Part shown: piece after piece, positions 24,103-37,815 of the stretch
Layout: each line of letters starts with the position of its first letter
How positions within the stretch are numbered: the first letter of the stretch is position 1
NCBI RefSeq assembly: GCF_003073045.1
Contig: NC_037592.1
Span: forward strand, 13,882,384 to 13,946,383
Reading direction: 5' to 3'
DNA from: Pomacea canaliculata
Lineage: Eukaryota; Mollusca; Gastropoda; Architaenioglossa; Ampullariidae
DNA: 64,000 bases
The notes under the pieces: model-generated
What the model saw: only the letters and a program-made list of their open reading frames with translations
What the model was told of the DNA's origin: nothing
The model's database searches: none
Program-made: the position numbers and the translations under genes

Positions 24103-25624
24103 CACACATGTGCGCTTGTAATCTATGATTCGCGATTAAAAATGAATCGTGTTAAGATTAACGGTCATTTTATACCCCATTGCATCAAACTGTAATGAGT
24201 ATTGCCAGGTAATAAACTCTGAGACACAATGTTTGCTATCTCTAGCACAAGGTCAGTGCAGTGGGCAGCAGTAAACAAGACATCAGGCTGCACATTGTAG
24301 GCCAGTGAGTCAAGTGCACCCTTCACCTCCTTTTATGCAATAAGTTAACAATTTTTCATCAGGTGAAGGCAAGAAAAGGATGCAGGCACCTGTAAATAAA
24401 ACGCTGATATCTTTGTCCTCTATTAAAAGAAGGTTTAGGAAGTCTGATTATAATCAACACAGGAGTGGTGCAAGGACGCAGGTTGTTTCTTCTTCTTGTT
24501 GTCAAAATCTCTTCCGACGAGATTTGTCTGCAACTGCCTCATTGTTGTCACTTTATCTCCCCCTACTACGCCCGTGTGGTCAACGGCCCAAAATGCTCTT
24601 AATATCTTCTGAGGAGAATAACAGCAAATGTAACAGAGGGGCCATGTGGATGCAAGAGCTCCAGAAAGATGGACCCTCCCAATTGTACCACTCCCCCTTG
24701 CAGGTAGGCCTGAGTAAAGAACTGTCACATTTCGTTCAGTAGGAAGTTTAGGTGGTGTAAACATGTCACGTATTTAAACTGTTGTCATTCAACACCTGAC
24801 TATTACAACTGTCTTTTTTGTAGATTAATACCTGTGAGAAATTTTTTTACGCGTATTGAGATGTGCTACTTTATCACAATCTATGCCACTTGTACCGGTA
24901 GAGGTTTATGTCAAATTACTAACTTCGATGTACAAACGTACAAACAAAGACTCCAAAATGTAAAGGGAAGCAACCTTCGACGTCGAATTACAAAATGTAT
25001 TTCAAGTGGCCTCCCCTTGATTTCAGCACTTTCCATTTAAGTAACATTTACAGTGAGTGAAAATCCAGAATGATGAGAATCTGGCATGTCAGTCCTTTAG
25101 GAAAGAAACTTTTCGAACGAATAAAAAATGTGTAGAATTATTTTGTGGATTAGAACCAACGACAGACTCACGTCAATGAAGTGGTTTACAGGGAAAAATG
25201 TCATTGTAGTGAGTAGCCTCCAACTTTATAAATCCCCTTGAGCAATGATAACATTAATCTTATATTTAAAAATAACAGAGCAGAGAGCGGACATGTGGAA
25301 ACAATTCTCTGTAGTGTTCGTCGGTCAGCAGTAAGTACTTACTTACTAAATGTAGCTCAGCTTGAATCCAAGTCGCCGGCAGACTAATACGATTATGAGG
25401 TAGGTAGAGTCTGGGCTGGAATAGCAAAGTTTGCTAGAGAACAGCGTTTATGGGTTGCTATAAATGTGTTATACAGTGTCAGCCCACTTCTTCCGGGGTG
25501 GCGCTCATGATTGTCTTTACCACTCACGTTAAATGAGTGACCAACTGACCTAGGGCAGTGAGTGAATGAATGAGTTTTTGAGTGAAACAAAGGTATTTTG
25601 AATCGGAAACCTCTCATTTGCTTG

Positions 25625-25690
25625 CTTGTTTGGTTGGTTGTTTTTTTTTTTTTTTTGTTTTTTTTTTGTTTTTTTGTTGTTTTTTGTTTG
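25625..25690. repeat. T-rich tract before terminal sulfatase exon
   Basis: Poly-T broken by single G residues, at the position of the intron pyrimidine tract. The unit 2 counterpart (10,515-10,549) is also T-rich. Confidence 0.8.
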
Positions 25691-25692
25691 AG

Positions 25693-25829
25693 AACGGCAG
25701 ATCAGTGTCACATAGTAATAACAGATGGCCACTCTACGGGGTGGAAAGACAACGTTGTGGGAAAGAGGCACCCGGGGAGCGGCTTTCGTTTGAAGCAAAA
25801 ATCTGCTGTACTGGCCACACCAATCATGA
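25693..25829 (+). pseudogene. terminal broken sulfatase exon (unit 3 end)
   Basis: 137-base relic of the exon 2506-2645. It starts NGRSVSHSNNRWPL, then extra bases after WPL shift the frame, although the splice-site positions and the NHE end are still recognisable. No further sulfatase exon follows; the array ends in the adjacent GACA tract. Confidence 0.8.
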
Positions 25830-25839
25830 GTACGTGATG

Positions 25840-25840
25840 C

Positions 25841-25901
<61 letters not shown>

Positions 25902-25902
25902 G
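25840..25902. repeat. (GACA)n microsatellite at array end
   Basis: Uninterrupted tetranucleotide repeat directly after the relic sulfatase exon; unique sequence follows. Confidence 0.95.
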
Positions 25903-27069
25903 GAGTCAAACAGTGACTGCAAAAATATGCTTTTCTACAACAAGAGGACCGCACAATATAAGCAAGTTCACTATCACGACCATATTATTAATGACATGAA
26001 CGAATAACTAAACAAAAACAAAGCCTTAGCAAAAACAACTGCGAAATTATTCTTTTTTAATAATTAATAAAACTCATATTTCCTCACTCATGTTTCATTA
26101 TCGTCACCAAAACCTAGCTATAGGTTTTTGAAGAGGTCACGTGATGACACTTTAGTGTTCAAAACAGGACAACACTGCCGGCAAGGATCTTTTTACAGGG
26201 ATCCCCAGTTAAAGTGCAAGTCCATGACGGCTTGAGGTCCTGTAACAGGAAGCTGCTCTTCATTAAAAATCAGTTTCTCTTTTGCAAGCAGTCTGCACGA
26301 AAACAGGAAATCCGACACGACAACCTGACAATTATAAAAATTATAGAATGACTCTCATCGGATTTCTTTCTCAATCATGATGCAGGTCATCTAAGTAAAC
26401 GTCAGAAAAAAACCAAACAAACAACAACAAAACCAACCAAGGCTACATGGAACTATTGTGTATTGTGTCACAGTAAAAAATAAAAAAAAACTTCCTCCAG
26501 CGAACCGAAACGGAAGGGCGTCACAAGCTTCACAACATTCTTCCTTGATTACTGATGAAGCTTCAGCCAACTGCTTGCACACCAACACATCTGTTATCGC
26601 CATTTGTTTTCAAAGTCTTTGCTCTAGTGTCCACAAATCAACGCATTGCCTACATGATGATTAGCAGATCATGTTTGTATCATTTCCAATCACGATTTTC
26701 CAGTTTGCTTTTACATCCACCACGCCTTTAATTTTCTCAGATACTTTGTAGTTCATTTAGTATACAATAAACACATACTTAAATTGAAAAAAAAAAGTTT
26801 GTTCAGCAAAGACGATTTCTATCTAAAATTCGCTTTAAAATGAACGTGGTAGGGTAGAATTAGTTACATCTGTAAAATCTAGAAACTTATTTCCTAGTTG
26901 GTTAAAAAAAAAGTAAAATTAAATAAAATAAAGGCAGTGGGTGCTGTAGTCGTGGTGATAACGAGTATAACGGGTTCATTGTACTAGGATGCGGCATGTG
27001 CAAATAACAAAACAAACCCACTTCTTCCTCCGCCTTTACTTTCCCATAGATATCAGGTAACGATGTTTG

Positions 27070-27181
27070 CTTGGCAGCTGTCGGGTGGGTAAAGGGTAGG
27101 AAAGGATCTACCCTTAGGCTCGAGAAAGCATTGAACCTGCGACCAGCACTATAATTAGAAGCACTAACCACACGGCTCTCT
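27070..27181 (-). mobile_element. tRNA-derived SINE-like fragment
   Basis: The minus strand reads CCGTGTGGTTAGTGCTTC, then about 20 bases later GTCGCAGGTTCAATGC. These resemble RNA polymerase III boxes A and B of a tRNA head. Only this head region is recognised. Confidence 0.5.
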
Positions 27182-28246
27182 GTTAAACTATAGTCGTTTC
27201 AGGAAAATAAGAAACTTCTAGCAAACATTTTAGTGACATCTCAAAATCACGTGTCTCTGACACCTGGCGAAATATTTCTTGCGATGAACGAGCATCCACC
27301 CGGGGAAAACAAAAGATTATCTTTATTTTCATCTTGTCAGATATCATATTTTTCCTTTCTATAAAATTACAAGGAAAAAAATATTGACTGGGGCAGATTC
27401 AGTGTCTCGATCAGAGCTGTTTGAACATGTATGACAACTACGACATGTTCCTGCCAGTACATCCTGCTCTGTCTTCATGCTGTTTGACATACGGATGTAG
27501 AGTGTTACACCGTGTAAAGTGAGACCTGCCTAAGACCTGGGTACAATAGTCTGAGGCCTTAATCACAACAAGCAGACGGAGGTCCTCGAAGAAAAGACTT
27601 CATGACAGGATAATCTGTGTCCTACAGCACGAGGAAAAGTTAAAATGGCGTAAACACCAGTTCTATAGGAGACAGCAGACAAGGGATTAATAGGAGAATT
27701 ACAAACTTCTTTAGAGATAGGTTCTCGAGGGGTATCTCTCAGGAATATTTGTTACTACTTATTAATCGAGCCTACGAGGTTTTGCCGAAGCGCCACCTTG
27801 GAAGTTCTTACTAGTGTACGCTCATTAGGCGAAACACCTCCCGGAGGAACGGCTTCTAATGGACATCTGAAACTTTTGTATTATTTCTGTCTTAGAGACA
27901 AACAAAGCACAAAGGGGAGGGGGGATTTCTAAAAACTGAGAAAGCTGGGGTACATTTGACAAGTTTATTCGCGGATACCAGTAGCAGCTTCAGTTGATCT
28001 TCACCCATTCACAACATTTCTTACATTAGTGAATCATGATGCTCGTTTGACTGTGAATATACCGTTGTCTTTATTTAAACAAATTGTAGACAATAGTGTC
28101 GACGTTCGTGGAGAAAAGCAAACAACGGTATTGCGAAGTAATTTTCATAAATCATCCTTTGCTTTCATTCTGTCTGTGTCTTTACTTTCTCTGTTGTGTT
28201 ATTTTTACTGTCTGTTGGTAATGGCCTATGTGCGGCATGTAAATGT

Positions 28247-28320
28247 CTGTGTGTGTGTGTGTGTGTGTGTGATTGTGTGTATGATTGTGTGCATGTTTGT
28301 GTGTGACTGTGTGTGTGCTG
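28247..28320. repeat. (TG)n microsatellite, degenerate
   Basis: A pure TG run of about 24 bases followed by TG-rich imperfect repeats. Confidence 0.9.
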
Positions 28321-31300
28321 CTTCCCCATCAGACATGATCTACAACCGTGCAGTTATTATAATTAAACCGTGCCTACAACTCTTGCGGAAGTAACGGAAT
28401 GCCATTACAAGTGATTAATCCATGTTTTGGTGACAGTCATTACAGGACACAGGCGTGACGCATGTTGTCAAACAAACAATATTTGATACCACAACACCAT
28501 CCTGTCTTCCCGTCTGAGGCACGAGCCTCGCCCTCGGCGATCAGTCGATAAGTCGTCGCTGCTGACGTCAAACAATTACGATTTTATTAATGGCTCACTG
28601 AAAACATTGTATTTGTTTACAAATACCGAATAACAAATATACAACGTATCAAAAACAGAATAACGAAAAAAAAAAACCCACCAAAAATAGAAGGCTACAA
28701 AACTATACCCTACAACAAGAAAAAGTAAAAGCTTTAGTTATAAAAGACAGCTTTTATAGCCCGGAAGACATTAAGCTAAATCTCTAAAATATTTCCAACA
28801 TGACCACAACACAACATCGCAATGAGAAGATAACGAAAAGATGATTTGGCTTTAGTCAAAAGCTTATTAACAGCTTTTCTTATTAAAGTTAGTTCACATA
28901 TTGATGGTGTTTTAAACAGCCATTATGTATAATCTGTTTTACATGTCGCTGTTTTTATTGCTGTAAAGAAGCATGCAGATTACATTTCTAGTATTTGCTG
29001 ATTTTTTTTAAAAATTTGCAGCTGTTCTCTGACTTTCTACTGTCAACGTTTCATCTACCAAACACACTTTACAAACCAAATGTAGTTTAAAAAGTTTGCA
29101 TATACAAAAGAAGTATTGCACAAAAAGTTAGGGAGGATGGAACGATATGGATCAGCACAGAACATATAAAAGAAACACATATATATATATAAATGAGAAA
29201 ACACGCAAAAGAAATAAATGATACTAGACTCATCAGCATCTCTCATTACTAGTGCGAGGTGGGTTACATCAGTTTGACCGTTTCAAGTGTCGACTGACAA
29301 ATGAAATTAATAGTCAGCGAGGAGACAGAATACCATTCATGTAAAAACAAAAGGAAAGAGTAAACAACAGGTGATCGGCTCGCTTACTAAGTGATATCAG
29401 GTAACGAACAGGTGAACAATGGGGTCTTTCTTAGTTTCTCGAAAATCTGTCTTCCTTTTTGCGAATTTTAGTTCATGGTGTTAATTAATAGAGTAGGATG
29501 TTTTGTTTTAGGTCTGGACTTTACCCTCTTAGCTTCCTCAAAAATAACAGTCTTTTCTTTCTTCTTACCAGTTCCTGTTTCGATTTTATTAGAGTTGTCA
29601 GTCACAGAAAAAACTTATTTTTATTTCTAACATCGTCGTAAGTCTAGCGGCTTCCATAAATACTGCATTATCATGTTGAAAATAGAACTCCGTTGTATTA
29701 ATTGATAAATAAATACAGTTTTGAGCCTTTCCTTACAAAGTACACTATTCAGTTTTCCTAGACTGGTGTCTAGCATGATACATACTAACCCAAATAAAGT
29801 TTTGATAGTTTCTTTATTTAAAAAGTATTCAGTTCGCACCAGTGATACACATTAGCCAAAATGACTGGGAAGTTGTCAAGCTGAAATGTCCTTCTCCTTA
29901 AACAATGGGTCTCAGCTTGTCATAAATGTTTTTGAGTCTCCATGTCCAGCAATGTTAGTAAACACACTGCCCTCTGACCTTTAATTGGCCTAACTAATGA
30001 GCATCTTCAAGTTTCTTCATTTCCTGCTTTACATTTCAGTCCATCGTGCCCGCAGACCAGGAAACATGTTGTGAAAACAATTGTCTGCATGTTAGATGCA
30101 TGTAAACACGAGGCACTATTTGGGTAAATACTTTTGTAAAAACTGGTTTTAGCTAAGTGCAATGTACAGTTTCCCCAAGCATGGGTGAATACAACTCCTA
30201 CCCTTCATTGTAGAAGTACATCGCTTCAAACATTATCATACACAGAGAGTGGTCAACATAGCAGACATCAATATATTATCAATATATTATCTAGGCACCC
30301 AGTAGTGGGAGAGCTTGGACCTATCTGAATTATCTGTGACAAACGTGACATTACGGGTTTAACCTTTCTTTAATGGTGACGTGTACAGGTGTGTTTTACT
30401 AAAACGGAAATGGCTATTCCCAAACAAACTTGGCAAAAATAACATCTTGCAAGGATTTTACATAGTGCTTAAAAAAGCTGCAACCTGTTACATCTTTAAT
30501 ACGGAGCGTTCAGTTGAACTAACAGTAAGTATAATCAGTTTAGCTAAGGACTTGACAACATAGTTTATAGGGAAAATTGTGGTCTTCCATACACATGGTA
30601 TATATCGATGTAGACAGATCTGTAAGTGTTCGATTCTTTGCCGTCGTGGTCCATAATAGGCTCGGGATGTACGGATAAAGTATATGGAAACTCATGAGTG
30701 TTGAAGTACATGGGAGATATGTGTTTTCAAGGGTCATCGTCCTGAGCCGACAATAACAATGCTCTATAGGTCAACGGCAAAGCAGCAGGATATCAAAACC
30801 TGATTAAACCAGCATAATCTTGCTAGAGGAGTAAAAACCTTCTCGTTGTCTTCTTCCTTTTTATTTTGTTTGCCTGTCACTATCTTTCCTTTACAAGGTT
30901 ACCTTGCGAGGACGTACAAAGAAAATGAAAGACCTATTCTTTCTACCTCTCCCTGGCACTTTGTCCGTCCGTCTATCTACCTTTCGTCCTATAAAGGCCT
31001 GCCGGTCTGTATACTCATCTATTCATTTCTTTTGTTTTTATTCACTTCTTCATCTTATTTCTAGTATACATTCAACCTGAGTGGGGTCCGTTGACAAGGT
31101 TCAACCAGAGATCAATCAATTTCTTGTTGACAGCTATTTTCGAAAATTCTGCAGAACTTTTTTAAGATTATAAAGGTTAAACCATACAGTCACTATTTTA
31201 CAGTTTGTCAGAGTGCAAAAATCAAAAGGTAATACTAAAGTCAAAAGAAAAGTAAGTCAATTTAATTCACAATAAAATAGTTTCCTTCGCTGTTTTAAAT

Positions 31301-32255
31301 AGTTCGTCTTCTTACACAAGCAATAAACAAACAAAAGGTAAGAAAGTGCAAGCAAATGGTGACAATAAAATTAGTACAGACCATAACAGGCATAAAATAT
31401 AAACAGCAAATATCAGTGACCAAGCAACCTCAATGTCGACTTCTTGCAAGAAGCCTTGCGAAAGAATAAATGCTTTCGTTTGTAGTAAGTGAAAAACAAA
31501 CCCATATTCTGTCACAAGTGTTGATTTAGCGGCTGTGATAACATCTTGTTATGTTCTGTGGTAGAAAAGGCAAAGAAAAAAGTGTACTAACAGAGACTTC
31601 TAGATGAAAAGCAGCGATGTTAATAACTACTCAGAGCAGAGAGAGAAAGAGGGCATTACTAGCAAGATTGATAAGAACTTGAAGCAGATAGAGAATTATT
31701 TTGATATGTCAATGAGTCATTTTTGTTCAGCTCCTTGACCTGTACTGGTCATCCGAGGGAACTGTGTGTATGTGTTTGTGTATAGGTGGATGTGTACTTG
31801 CACACAATATTTTTTACGCCTATTAACGGGCCAGAGAATTAAACGAATAAAATAATAATAAAAATAATAAAATAATAATAACGATAGAAACATCAATATG
31901 TTGTGACCACAGGTTCGTCCGGTCATGGTGAGCTCTAAGACCCAGTGTTTGGGTTGTGAACACGTTTCAGTTGCCAAAATGGAAATCTTTTGCAAGCCTG
32001 AATGTCCTAATGATTATGTTTAATTATGTCAATAACATGGTGTCCTGAGATATTATACTCTAATTAGGTCCTGGTATGGTACATAAATACAAAATCACAT
32101 GTAAATCCTAATATAGAAACCTTGACTTCTGTCTGTCCTTATACCTGTTAAATTTCAACACTTAAAACACTTTCAGGACATGTACAGTTTCGGTAATAAG
32201 TGTGGAGCAATGGAACACTTGTGGTTTACAGTGTAGACTGTAGACACTTACACCA

Positions 32256-34444
32256 TCAAAGTGCTTCTGTCAGTGCGTTCGCGCTTCTGCCGGGTATCGG
32301 CGAGTGCGGGGCTTTGCTGCGGACCTTGCTGTAAACATTTGATGTGTCGTCGTCGGCCTCCCTGACGTCGAACGCCGACTGATCCTTGCCGTTAAAGACG
32401 ATTCTGTGATACTGTTGCGGCTGCGCATTGCCCACTCGCCCCATGGAGAGGTCGCCATCGGCACTTTGAGAATTGGCGTACTGCGGCTCCGTCTCTGCAG
32501 TCAAGTGCTTATTAACCTTCTTGTTTTTGTTTTTGTTGTGCTTTGCCTGCTTGACTTTGATGTTGCCGTACAACTTGGCTTCGGGGTGGTCGTCTTGAGC
32601 TGCTGTCCTCTCGACGTCACTTCCTGTTTCATGCTCGAGGACGAAGTACAAAGGATCTGGAGAGGGACTGTGTTGAGCGGAGGCACGTGGCGAGCCGTCT
32701 GGAGGGACGTAGTTGTAGTACCGGTGGTCGTTGTCACTGGTCGCAGTGTCGGATGGTCCAGCAAGGTTTGGACCATCTGGTGCTGTATCTTCAGGCTGGA
32801 GATGATTTCTGCTCAAAACCCCGCCATTTAAGTAGTTACCATAAATAGCTTCAGTTGTAGATTTTTCTTGACTTTCCATATGACCCTGGCGATCGTTATA
32901 ATCCTGACGATCATCATAATCCTGTCCATCGTTGTAATCTTGCGGGTAGTTGTGATGTTGCCGTTCATTGAAATCAAGTTCTTTATTATCATGAGGACAC
33001 GAACGGGAATGGTTTCCACTCTTTTTTCTGTTAAATACAGAAAAGAAAAACTGTCTGCTTGCTCTCCAGCTAGGAATCATATGCAACTTTTTCAAGATGA
33101 TGATGAGAAGCACGAAGATAACCACGATAAGGATAGAATGAATTGACAATCCTGTGACGACAGCCGCTCGAAGATCATCTGTGAGATGAAACATAACGAC
33201 ATCAATACATTGCAAAACTATTGTACTTTTAGTTGAAAGAATGGGAAACAAAGTAAGAACAAGCAAAAATGCTGAGCGTAGGTAATGTACTTCAGGGTTA
33301 GAACAGTTTTCTTCTTGAAGTATTATATAGACTGTATTTTCTTTAGTTAATGTATAAACTGTGTTTCCTTCAAACTATGTCCCTTCAGCTCTTTGTCGGA
33401 CATCATCACACTTGTGAGACGCTTACACACACATATCATACACACAAACGCATTCACACATGTTTATATACAGACCCAGTTACACATACTAACATACAAA
33501 CTAATACACACATGCACCAACCTCAACACACACCCCCCCCCACACACACACTAATAAACACATGCATGCAAACTGATCCTACACAAACATTTAACTTGCA
33601 TAAGCATACAAGCAGACTAACGCCTACGCATACTAACATACACTTGCTGTAGATACACACGCTAACAAACTCTTTCACATACAATAACAAGCACGTACGC
33701 ACACCCAAACACTAAAAATACACATCCACACCAAAAAAAAAACTACTTATCTGAAAACCACTCAAGAACTCAAACAGGAAACAAACAAGCTAAAGCACAT
33801 AAATAATCAAGAATACGTGGACAGGAACACACCTAAGTGTACATACATAATACACCTTCTATGTCTGTACACACACCCATACAAACTCTCTGACACATAG
33901 GCAGATAGCTATGCTAACACGGAGTGTTTAGGAGTCACAGATGTGAACTCATTGACTATAAAATGCTGAGCGGACAAGTCCGGTCTTCTTTGGCTTATGG
34001 TCTCGACAGGATGACCTGCAGGATCTGTATCCTTGAATTGTATGGTGTTATGGTTCACTTGTGATGAGTGTGTGTATAACTGGGTACAAGAGGTTGAGTG
34101 CAAGAGTGGAAATAGAAGAAATGTTTCCTTTATTAAATGCACAAAGAGAGATGATGGACGATGCCCTGTATAATCAATGTTTTTCGAGTGTCTGGTTTTT
34201 CTTCTTTTTTTATCTCACTATCCACGGCATTTTTCAACTCTACAATTTTAAAAAAGATTCAACAATTACCATGAACGCCATTCACTTACAGATTTTTTTA
34301 AACAAATTGTCTAAAAATGTTAGTTGAGGTTTCAAAGCTTACACTCTGTTTACCAAAAATGTTACCAAGAATACAGCTAAAACATGGCATTAATAAATGA
34401 GTCAGTCATCTAACCTCTACTGCCGCTCTCTGTAGCTGTTGTTC
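32256..34444 (-). CDS. receptor gene M5, stalk, transmembrane and cytoplasmic tail exons
   Basis: Last two recognised exons of a type I receptor related to M1-M4. A 30-base stalk exon (34444-34415, GTTATESGSS-like) joins in phase 1 to one large exon, 33178-32256. That exon starts DDLRAAVVTGLSIHSIL and contains a single hydrophobic helix (ILIVVIFVLLIIILKKL) followed by an intact tail of about 270 residues. Tail tyrosine motifs include YGNYL, YYNYV, LYFVLE, LYGNIKV, YHRIVF and NVYSKV, several fitting YxxI/L/V. In contrast to M1 and M4, the membrane helix and tail share one exon. Directly upstream (34,480-34,590) the minus strand carries a VRLELIQ...SGQVKLNNI segment like a last MAM-type exon, but I could not close a frame. 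Earlier exons were not found. Confidence 0.7.
33179..34414. other. M5 intron with AC-rich region
   Basis: Contains a degenerate (AC)n/(CACA)-rich stretch at about 33,400-33,720. No exon seen. Confidence 0.5.
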
Positions 34445-37364
34445 CTGTGATTTGCTGTGGTGTAGATGTGTTCGTATTATTAGCCATGGCTCTTCACATT
34501 TCCACAGGCCAGTGGATGTTGTTCAGCTTGACTTGGCCACTAACAGCCAGGCTGGGTCGCCGGTCCTCTTGTATCAGCTCGAGCCTCACGCGCACTTCCA
34601 GTGACAGTCAAATCGTCTGCTTCGGCGATCACACGGCGACGACGTCATGCGACTTCCTGTGTGGTTCTGACTCGTGTTGAGACTTCACTCACGGTCAGTG
34701 CTGTTTGTCCGCTTGATGCTCGCTGTTTGAGGTAGCGGCTCTTCTATCGCGAGTGACTCATTGAGTGGAGTGAATGAGTTTGTGAAAAAGTGAAAGGCAT
34801 AATTGTAGATGTCTGATAACATTCATTTCTCTCTCTCGTCTTTTGATACGTTTCTTTCTGCCACACACCATCGACTCATGCCTTGTGTCATTAGCTGCCT
34901 TCACGTAGTTTTGGAAGTAACTAAAGAGAAAAGCAAAAATCTTTGTTGATTCAGTATGTCTTACTACCATAAAGCTAGGTTTAAGAACTGGGTTACAATA
35001 TTTTATACAACAAAAAAAGAAATTTACGTAAGTGTATTTATAGTCATAGTCTCATATGTATTGCCTTATAGTCATAAGCACATAAACATGGCGGATATAT
35101 ATATATAAGAGGAGAAGAGTGTAAACAGGTGAGACTCTACGGAGAAATGAATGAGCATGATTATACATCTGCATCATGCACGCTGATTACTAAAGATTTT
35201 TGCGACCTTTATGCCATTCTTGTCGCAGCCTACTCTCTGTGAAACTTCAAACCCACAAGAAACTTGATCTTGTAAGATCTTTATTTCCGAAGCCTCGTTT
35301 TCATTGATCTACCTAATTTGGTATTCCTGGCACTCACCTGTGAATCACTGATTTACAATGAACCATCAAGACTACGGAAACTCGATGCTGTCACTATCTT
35401 CAGAAAATGACATGTGTACTACTACCAAGGAAAAAAAGTGAAATAACTCAAGATGGCTACTTCATGCAATATATACATGCTATCAATCAAATTTTGCCGA
35501 GTAACTTAAAAAATACATAAAACAATTCAAGAGTTAATAAACTTTTGTGAGACGCATAACGATGTCCTGGTCGACGAAGAATGAGTTATCATTCACATGT
35601 ATATGTGCTCTTTCATATTCTGAAACATCTTTTTGCGGAAAATAGCTACACACTCTATGATGTTTACTCAGCGAAGATATTGTCTAACGACTCCAAACGT
35701 CCCTGTCGTCAAACTGTGCAGCTCGACATGAGTCAGACATGTTATTTCGCGAAGTCGCATAGCCCGGTGATAAGCCACTTCCTTGTTTACGAGCGTCAGG
35801 GAAAAGCGCGCTGTGACGTAGCCATGGCGCCAGAAATGGCGGCAAGATCAGTTAGTCCTCATTACATCTTACAAACAACAGTTGAACCACAACCAAAGTC
35901 AGTCACGAACGAGGAAAACTACAGCAACTGTCGCTGGTGTCATGGCGGGGGCTCAGAGCAGGACACGAGGGTCAACAGACTGCTTCTCTCCTGTCATCTA
36001 CCCTCTTATCCTACCCCACCCTTCTGTTCACAGGTCGTTGACAAACATAAACACGGCACTTAAAAATACACAAAAACATTAACAAGACATGCAGTGATCA
36101 AAATAGTCGTAAAATTACTCGTTTTATTATTTTTTTTTCCCGCTCGTGCAAATAAAATGAAGCTGTGGTTATTTTCGTGTGATGGGAAACACCCGCGTAC
36201 CCTGAATATCGCGTTTATTGTCTAGTCAACATCATATGTTGTCAGCGCTGACAAAAAGTAAGATTGATCATGGGGATACAGACTAAAGGATGTGATTAAG
36301 TGACTAAAGCCGTGAACAAACACCCTCGGGTGGAATGCCGAGGTTGCTAGGAGTTCTCACCTTGCAGCGAGCTTTGCAGTTTTAAACAGTTTGGCAGGTT
36401 CCTCTTTCCATGACATCTATTCAGAGTAGAAGTAGGCGTAACCCGGGGAACAATTGTAGATTACAGACGATAACACTCTTGATGACACGCTTCTTTAAAG
36501 GACTTATGATGATGTAGACGGGTACATGACAACAGACATCGGGTAGTTAAGGTTACCCTGCAAAATTTTCGTTATTTGCGAGTGAAAGAAAAATTTTAAT
36601 GCAAAGAAATTGTTGTTATAATTGTTTTTCTTGTCGCTGGTATCTGATCCCCTTCGCACCTCGGGTGCCGTTGATGTCTTGTGTTCATTCTTTGTTGTTT
36701 TGGTGACACAGCTATAATTTACTGTCACCATTATAATACCCGTCGCGACATTCAAATACGTGGCACTGAGATTGCAGCGTAAAGGGATATGTGGAATCTG
36801 ATGAAAGTAGATGATAAGTAGAGGAAACACAAGAGCGAGACGCAGAGTCAAAGGTCATGATGAGGTTATTTAGCTCACGCGCTTCTCCTGACATTCTCGC
36901 TACCCTGATAGGATATTATTTTAGGGTAGTAAACAATAAACATTTGAAATGTTGTAAGAGGTGTATTGAGATATTTGTCTAGTGTCCATTATAAAGCAAC
37001 TCTGTTTCATTGTCATGTTTGAATTTATTTACTGTAAGTTTACAATTTTAATGATCCTTTGAAAGATAGGTGTGTATATATATAATTATATCAACAACTA
37101 GAGTTATGGTACTAATCTTATTCATAGTCAACATCAACAAATGAACTGCTAGTTCTAGACCTATATTAATAATTTATTAAATTCTTATATCATTTTTATT
37201 TGTTAGCAGCATCAGACGTTCTTACTGCTAGTTCACATCAAATACTTCATGACCTTTCCGACGACTGTTGCCTCCTTCCACGACCTCTTGTAGCCATATA
37301 CCTCTCATCTTACCGTTAGTTCTAGCTCTAGTATTGCATAGTCCGTTGCGTTCATGTTAGTTGG

Positions 37365-37560
37365 TTTGTTTAGGAGGATAGTGCTTCAATTTTGAGGCGA
37401 TTTCACACTTTGGGGTACAGGGAAACCGAAGTATCCGGAGAAAAAAACCAGGTGTCACATACATAGAGAAACCCAAGACGAGATCTGAACCATGAGCTGT
37501 TCACTGCAGGGGGTGATAAGTGAGTGCTATAACCACTACACTACCGGCAGTTGCCTTGAA
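37365..37560 (-). mobile_element. tRNA-derived SINE-like element
   Basis: The minus strand starts with a tRNA-like head (GTAGTGTAGTGGTTATAGCA, then GGTTCAGATCTCGTCTTGGG). A core with TTTTTTCTCCGGATACTTCG and GGTTTCCCTGTAC follows. The same order of blocks occurs at 45,990-46,210, which shows it is a dispersed repeat. Confidence 0.65.
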
Positions 37561-37704
37561 CACATTATATTATATCGGAGGATTTTCCTTTCCTTCAAAA
37601 TTCAGTGACGCTTGACACAACGGCATTTTGCAGACCGCCCTCAGATCTGCTAAAAAAATAAAATAAAAACCATGGTGACATGTACATACGTGAACTTTTC
37701 CATT

Positions 37705-37815
37705 ACTGGCCCAGTGGTGTAATGGCAGCCTTCGTTAGCCTTGATTATAGTTTGTTTTTCATTATTTGTAAAGCGCCATGAGGTTGGTGACTGGGGTGGG
37801 ATATGGCGACATGTA
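37705..37815 (+). mobile_element. possible second SINE-like fragment
   Basis: GGCCCAGTGGTGTAATGGCA resembles a tRNA box A region, followed 60 bases later by GTAAAGCGCCATGAGGTTG, similar to tails of many invertebrate SINEs. Confidence 0.3.

Larger units (their letters stand above)
20142..25692. other. repeat-unit body 3 with two unit-specific insertions
   Basis: Collinear with unit 1 (6590-10,550) but interrupted by the inverted-repeat element at 20,341-21,408 and by sequence not found in units 1 and 2 at about 21,670-21,990 and 22,850-23,240. No gene is supported. Confidence 0.6.
25903..32255. other. gene-poor interval between array and receptor cluster
   Basis: AT-rich with many short poly-A/T runs. 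I see no splice-consistent coding exons or recognisable protein motifs. Contents: a SINE-like fragment at about 27,070-27,181 and a (TG)n tract at 28,247. Confidence 0.6.

Noticed and set aside
24380-24764. Overlapping 120- and 109-residue frames on both strands
   Set aside because: The frames are not kept between the three units; lengths differ through random indels.
34447-34680. 77-residue + strand frame with several cysteines
   Set aside because: It lies opposite the M5 stalk exon and MAM-like fragment; the minus strand explains the region better.
35581-36063. 160-residue + strand frame
   Set aside because: No motif, no supported start context and no relative in the window.
36504-36894. 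Minus-strand frame resembling a signal peptide followed by cysteines
   Set aside because: It starts at TTG, not ATG, and no acceptor or donor fits; kept only as a faint hint of an M5 exon.
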